The notes under the pieces are model-generated. The model saw nothing but the letters and a program-made list of their open reading frames with translations. It was not told where the DNA came from and did not search any database. The position numbers were made by a program, and so were the translations under genes. Below are positions 24,540 through 27,651 of a DNA stretch of 27,651 nt, in pieces. Each line of letters opens with the position of its first letter. The first letter of the stretch is position 1. The DNA is from Spirosoma fluviale (lineage in GTDB: Bacteria; Bacteroidota; Bacteroidia; Cytophagales; Spirosomataceae): the NCBI GenBank assembly GCA_945860325.1, contig CAMARL010000003.1, positions 1 through 27,651 on the forward strand. Reading direction: 5' to 3'.

Positions 24540-25001
24540 TTACTTTTCGTACAACTCTTCCTCTAAAACAGGATTCAGCCACACAGTAGATTCTTTTTTC
24601 GAAACACCATTCATCATGACACCTTGAATAAACTGTTTATTTATAGAACCATGAGAATGAATGACACCAGGAAGAATTTCTACTAAATCCCCCTTTTTTA
24701 GTTGAATCATTGGCTTACCCTTTTCTTTAAAATAACCTTCTCCATCCACTCCAAAAATGATTTGTTTGCCCGTATGTTTATGCCAATTGCTTCGAGCTTT
24801 AGGTTCAAATAAAACCCTAGAAGCAAGGAAGTCACTTTCAGAATCGTTAATGAAATATTCTACCCAAACATCGCCAAAGAACCTTTCAGAAGGACCTTTT
24901 GTCCAATTACCTTGCAAAGGTTTTTCTGAGCTTTGAGCGGTAGTTTGAAATGAAACTAAAATTGAAATCATCAAATGAATAATAACAACGACATTTTTCA
25001 T
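24540..25001 (-). CDS. Secreted single-domain cupin protein
   Basis: A 153-residue protein with a signal peptide (VVVIIHLMISILVSFQTTAQ). One cupin_2 barrel follows: motif 1 SNWHKHTGKQ (H74, H76, with Q80 where a Glu is usual) and motif 2 GDLVEILPGVIHSHG (H115). These residues would bind a divalent metal, so a dioxygenase, isomerase or decarboxylase role is possible; similar cupins are annotated as carboxymuconolactone-decarboxylase-linked proteins. It starts 7 bases after the stop of the molybdoenzyme large subunit, so it is probably the third gene of that operon, acting in the same periplasmic compartment. Confidence 0.82.
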   Translation of the reverse strand: MKNVVVIIHLMISILVSFQTTAQSSEKPLQGNWTKGPSERFFGDVWVEYFINDSESDFLASRVLFEPKARSNWHKHTGKQIIFGVDGEGYFKEKGKPMIQLKKGDLVEILPGVIHSHGSINKQFIQGVMMNGVSKKESTVWLNPVLEEELYEK

Positions 25002-25008
25002 TTATCAT

Positions 25009-27249
25009 CTACCCTTTTAATTGTGGCTGAAAAGGCTGTTGGTAAAAACGCTTCCCCGTCGCCTGATACAATGCATTTGCCATCGCCCCAAAAATCGGAG
25101 GGAAAGGTGGCTCCCCTAAACCTGTAGGATCTATTTCATTTTTCACAAAATGCACATCGATTTTCTTCGGTGCCTCATTATGGCGAATCATCCGATAGGT
25201 GTCGAAATTGCGTTGATCCGTCTTGCCATCCGTTAACGTCAACTGACCAAACAAGGCATTTCCAATCCCATCAATCGCCGCACCTTCAGCCATGTTTTTA
25301 GCTCCCTCTGGATTCACAACTACGCCGCAATCTAGGGCAGTAGTTACTAGTTCGACCGTAACTTGATCGCCTTTCACCTGTAAATCGATGACCTGAGCCG
25401 CATAGGAATTGTGGCAGAAATACGCCGAAACTCCGCGCTTTTTACCTGCATTCTCCAGTTTTCCCCAGCCCGATTTTTCCCGAACTAATTCCAACACGCC
25501 CATGTAGCGGCTCGCGTCGTAATCGTTGGTTTTGCCTACCGGATTATCTTTGGCCCGCTGCAATAATTCCAAACGAAACGCAATCGGGTCCTTGCTCATG
25601 TATTCTGAAATCTCATCCAAGAACGACTGTTCTGCCGCTGCATTAAAATTCGAACGAGGAGCACGGAAAGCGCCAATCGTAATGTTCGATGGAATCACAA
25701 AACTCTCCGCTAGGTAATTGTCAATCGCTCCTGCCGGAAAACGATTCGCATGTAAAGGGGATTCAGGAACACCTCCACCTTTGGCATGAAAGGCAATCAA
25801 TTTCTTGTTTTCATCGAAAGCTGCGCGGTAGGTCAACTGATATGACGGTCGGTAAATACCAGCACTCACATCATCCTCGCGCGAGTAAATTAATTTAACG
25901 GGCGCATTCGCTTGCTTGGAAATCAAAGCTGCCTCAATCATATAATGTCCATAGGCTCGACGACCGAAACCGCCGCCCATACGCACTAGTTCAATCGATA
26001 TATTTTCTTTGGGAATACCTAATCGTGCTACGATGGCCGGCATAATCCAATCTGGAATTTGGATAGGTGCAACAAACCGAACTTTGTCTCCCACATAATG
26101 TGCAAACGTGTTCGTCGGTTCCATGATATTATGTGCTAAAAAAGGTGCGGTATAAGTCCGCTCAATCACGTGTTTCGCTTCCGCAAAAGCCTTTTCTGGA
26201 TCCCCATCTTTTCGCTCAATGACGCCCGGCTTTTTGCTCATTTCAAACATTTTGGCATAATGTTTTGTCGTACTTTCTAGTCCGGATGGAACCGTAGTTT
26301 CGCGATTATTTTGCCCCTTCTCCTTTCTTTCTGGAGCTACTTCCCATACGGCTTTAATTTTCTTGCGCGCATTCATCACATCCCAAGTAGACTTGCCCAC
26401 GACAGCAATTACCTCGTTGAACGAACACGTATCAAAGCCCCCAAATTTGTGGTCATCATTAAAGACTTTTATCGGGAAAATATCCACGATTCCTGGCATT
26501 TTTTTCGCTACGTTTGCATCGAATGATTTCAGTCGCATACCAAAAGCCGGAGGCCGTTCGGTCATCGCAATTAACATCCCCGCCTCGCGGTAGTCCATCC
26601 CGAACAAGGGTTTTCCTTGAACAATTTTAGGTGCGACCACATTCTTTTGCGGAGTTCCAATTAAGCGGAATGATTGATTTCCTTTCAAGACGATGTCCTT
26701 CGGTACGGGTAATTTCGCTGCCGCAGCGGCAAAAGTTCCGTAGGTCTCTGACTTCCCGCTGAACGCATGCGTGATCATGCCATTCGCCGTGGTCAATTCT
26801 GAAACAGGCAAATTCCAAGCCTGACTAGCAGCGGTCAAAATCATCTGACGTGCTGCTGAACCTACCGTCCGCAATTGCTTCCAAGCCATGCGAATACCTT
26901 GGCTACCACCGGTAAATTGGCGCGGGAAAGCTTTAGGGTCATAATTTCCTTGTTCCACCTCTACTTGCTTCCAATCCACGTCTAGTTCCTCCGCGATTAA
27001 CATCGGTAAAGAGGTCATCACGTTTTGGCCAAACTCCGGGTTAGGAGAGAATATTTTGATCGAATTATCCGACGCGATTTTGATAAAACTCGTCACCTCT
27101 TGCCATACCGGTTCGATATTTAATTCCGCTAAACTGTCTTCCGGTTTCGCACTTGCGAACCAAGAAATACCCAGCATCATGCCTCCTCCAGAGAGCGATG
27201 TTACTTTCAAGAACGAGCGTCTGCTGTAATTTGAGTCTGTCTTTTTCAT
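25009..27249 (-). CDS. Molybdopterin-binding subunit of an IorB-type aldehyde/xanthine-dehydrogenase-family oxidoreductase
   Basis: The large subunit of a molybdenum hydroxylase, 746 residues, close in length to isoquinoline 1-oxidoreductase IorB. The N-terminus is a Tat signal (YSRRSFLKVTSLSGGG, with twin Arg), so the folded complex is exported to the periplasm together with its cofactor. Molybdopterin-contact regions are visible (RMGGGFGRRAYGHYMIEAA, GAFRAPRSNFNAAAEQSF, TTALDCGVVVNPEGAKN). GLGEPPFPPI near the C-terminus holds the conserved catalytic Glu. It takes electrons from an aldehyde or N-heterocycle and passes them to the [2Fe-2S] subunit; the true substrate cannot be read from sequence. 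Its ATG overlaps the stop of the small-subunit gene by 4 bases (27246-27249). G+C is clearly higher than in the genes to the left. Confidence 0.9.
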   Translation of the reverse strand: MKKTDSNYSRRSFLKVTSLSGGGMMLGISWFASAKPEDSLAELNIEPVWQEVTSFIKIASDNSIKIFSPNPEFGQNVMTSLPMLIAEELDVDWKQVEVEQGNYDPKAFPRQFTGGSQGIRMAWKQLRTVGSAARQMILTAASQAWNLPVSELTTANGMITHAFSGKSETYGTFAAAAAKLPVPKDIVLKGNQSFRLIGTPQKNVVAPKIVQGKPLFGMDYREAGMLIAMTERPPAFGMRLKSFDANVAKKMPGIVDIFPIKVFNDDHKFGGFDTCSFNEVIAVVGKSTWDVMNARKKIKAVWEVAPERKEKGQNNRETTVPSGLESTTKHYAKMFEMSKKPGVIERKDGDPEKAFAEAKHVIERTYTAPFLAHNIMEPTNTFAHYVGDKVRFVAPIQIPDWIMPAIVARLGIPKENISIELVRMGGGFGRRAYGHYMIEAALISKQANAPVKLIYSREDDVSAGIYRPSYQLTYRAAFDENKKLIAFHAKGGGVPESPLHANRFPAGAIDNYLAESFVIPSNITIGAFRAPRSNFNAAAEQSFLDEISEYMSKDPIAFRLELLQRAKDNPVGKTNDYDASRYMGVLELVREKSGWGKLENAGKKRGVSAYFCHNSYAAQVIDLQVKGDQVTVELVTTALDCGVVVNPEGAKNMAEGAAIDGIGNALFGQLTLTDGKTDQRNFDTYRMIRHNEAPKKIDVHFVKNEIDPTGLGEPPFPPIFGAMANALYQATGKRFYQQPFQPQLKG

Positions 27250-27651
27250 GATTTCAAAGCGGCTAGTTGGATGGCTTTTTTAATACGGGTATAGGTTCCA
27301 CACCGACAAATATTGCCGGTCATGAAATTCTCAATTTCCTCTTCTGTCGGATTCGGTGTGCTTTTCAAGAGTGCGGCGGCGCTCATGATTTGGCCTGATT
27401 GACAGTAGCCGCATTGAGCGACATCAACGTCCAACCACGCCTTTTGAACAGGATGGTCACCTTTGGCAGATAAGCCTTCGATCGTTGTAATTTCCATCCC
27501 AGTTAAGGACGAAATCGGCAATTGGCAAGAGCGAACTGCATTTCCATTTAAATGCACCGTGCAAGCCCCGCAGGATCCCAAGCCACAACCATATTTAGTA
27601 CCTTCCATGCCGAGAATATCTCGGAGCACCCACAAAAGAGGCATGTTTTCG
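27246..27651 (-). CDS. [2Fe-2S] subunit of the molybdenum hydroxylase, IorA type (5' end outside window)
   Basis: The small electron-transfer subunit. The frame is open to the window edge and reads ENMPLLWVLRDILGMEGT there. In this family PLLWVLRD lies about 20 residues after the start, so the Met at 27644 is probably internal and the gene is cut at its 5' end. Both iron-sulfur sites are present: the plant-ferredoxin type KYGCGLGSCGACTVHLNG, and the C-terminal CGYCQSGQI with NICRCGTYTRI. The 134 visible residues fit a full length near 155. The stop overlaps the large-subunit start by 4 bases, a sign of translational coupling. It has no visible signal of its own and is likely carried across the membrane with the Tat-tagged large subunit. 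Confidence 0.9.
   Translation of the reverse strand, partial: ENMPLLWVLRDILGMEGTKYGCGLGSCGACTVHLNGNAVRSCQLPISSLTGMEITTIEGLSAKGDHPVQKAWLDVDVAQCGYCQSGQIMSAAALLKSTPNPTEEEIENFMTGNICRCGTYTRIKKAIQLAALKS

Noticed and set aside
24526..24542. Near-palindrome TAATGTTGCAACCATTA at the end of the cupin gene, possibly an operator.
   Set aside because: It overlaps a stop codon at the 3' end of a gene, is uneven by one base, and has no second copy nearby.
1..27651. CRISPR arrays, tRNA or rRNA genes and intact insertion sequences.
   Set aside because: No regularly spaced repeats, cloverleaf-like sequences with conserved T-arm, rRNA-like blocks or transposase genes were seen.

Overview
The window looks like chromosomal DNA from an AT-rich member of the Bacteroidota, probably the Cytophagia. 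The evidence is a TonB-dependent receptor, a FISUMP-type secreted protein, a DUF5690 membrane protein, starts preceded by A/T-rich DNA without clear Shine-Dalgarno sequences, and heavy use of AT-rich codons. The genus cannot be fixed from this sequence alone. No tRNA, rRNA, CRISPR array, intact insertion sequence or origin was recognised.

Layout. (1) Positions 1-4376, plus strand: the tail of a VOC/glyoxalase-type gene, a GlgX/isoamylase-type glycogen debranching enzyme, and an AGE-family epimerase-like protein with a C-terminal STAS domain, closed by a strong hairpin terminator at 4391-4431. (2) Positions 4445-18259, plus strand: seven genes with gaps of 1-9 bases. They encode a membrane-anchored TrkA-N/RyR protein, a TIR-led three-module protein, a membrane-anchored nSTAND1 NTPase with coiled coil and beta-propeller, a TonB-dependent receptor with a TPR-like N-terminal extension, a nucleotide-translocase-like membrane protein with a long soluble tail, a GNAT fused to an unknown domain, and a secreted beta-barrel-like protein. 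(3) Positions 18303-21240, plus strand: a FISUMP protein, a secreted beta-carbonic anhydrase, a small secreted protein, a dead alcohol dehydrogenase fragment and a DUF481-like outer-membrane protein. (4) Positions 21597-23993, minus strand: a zinc-type dehydrogenase of the phosphonate-associated kind followed by a DUF5690 transporter-like protein. (5) Positions 24540-27651, minus strand: an isoquinoline 1-oxidoreductase/xanthine dehydrogenase-type molybdoenzyme pair and a secreted cupin.

How the genes may work together. The seven-gene block is the best candidate for an undescribed system. TIR (NAD+ processing), RyR with TrkA-N (nucleotide sensing) and STAND NTPases recur together in bacterial conflict and signalling systems. 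Here they are packed with an outer-membrane receptor, a predicted nucleotide carrier and an acetyltransferase. A model, which is inference only, is a cell-envelope circuit that takes up or senses an external ligand, relays it to the membrane-bound STAND and RyR proteins, and answers through the TIR module. The alternative is a specialised uptake and signalling operon with no immune role.

Other points of note are the AGE-STAS fusion, a truncated, frame-broken relative of the functional dehydrogenase lying 2.5 kb away in the opposite orientation, two copies of a hairpin repeat on either side of the dehydrogenase/DUF5690 pair, and a visible jump in G+C content from the 19.7-24.5 kb region to the molybdoenzyme genes.
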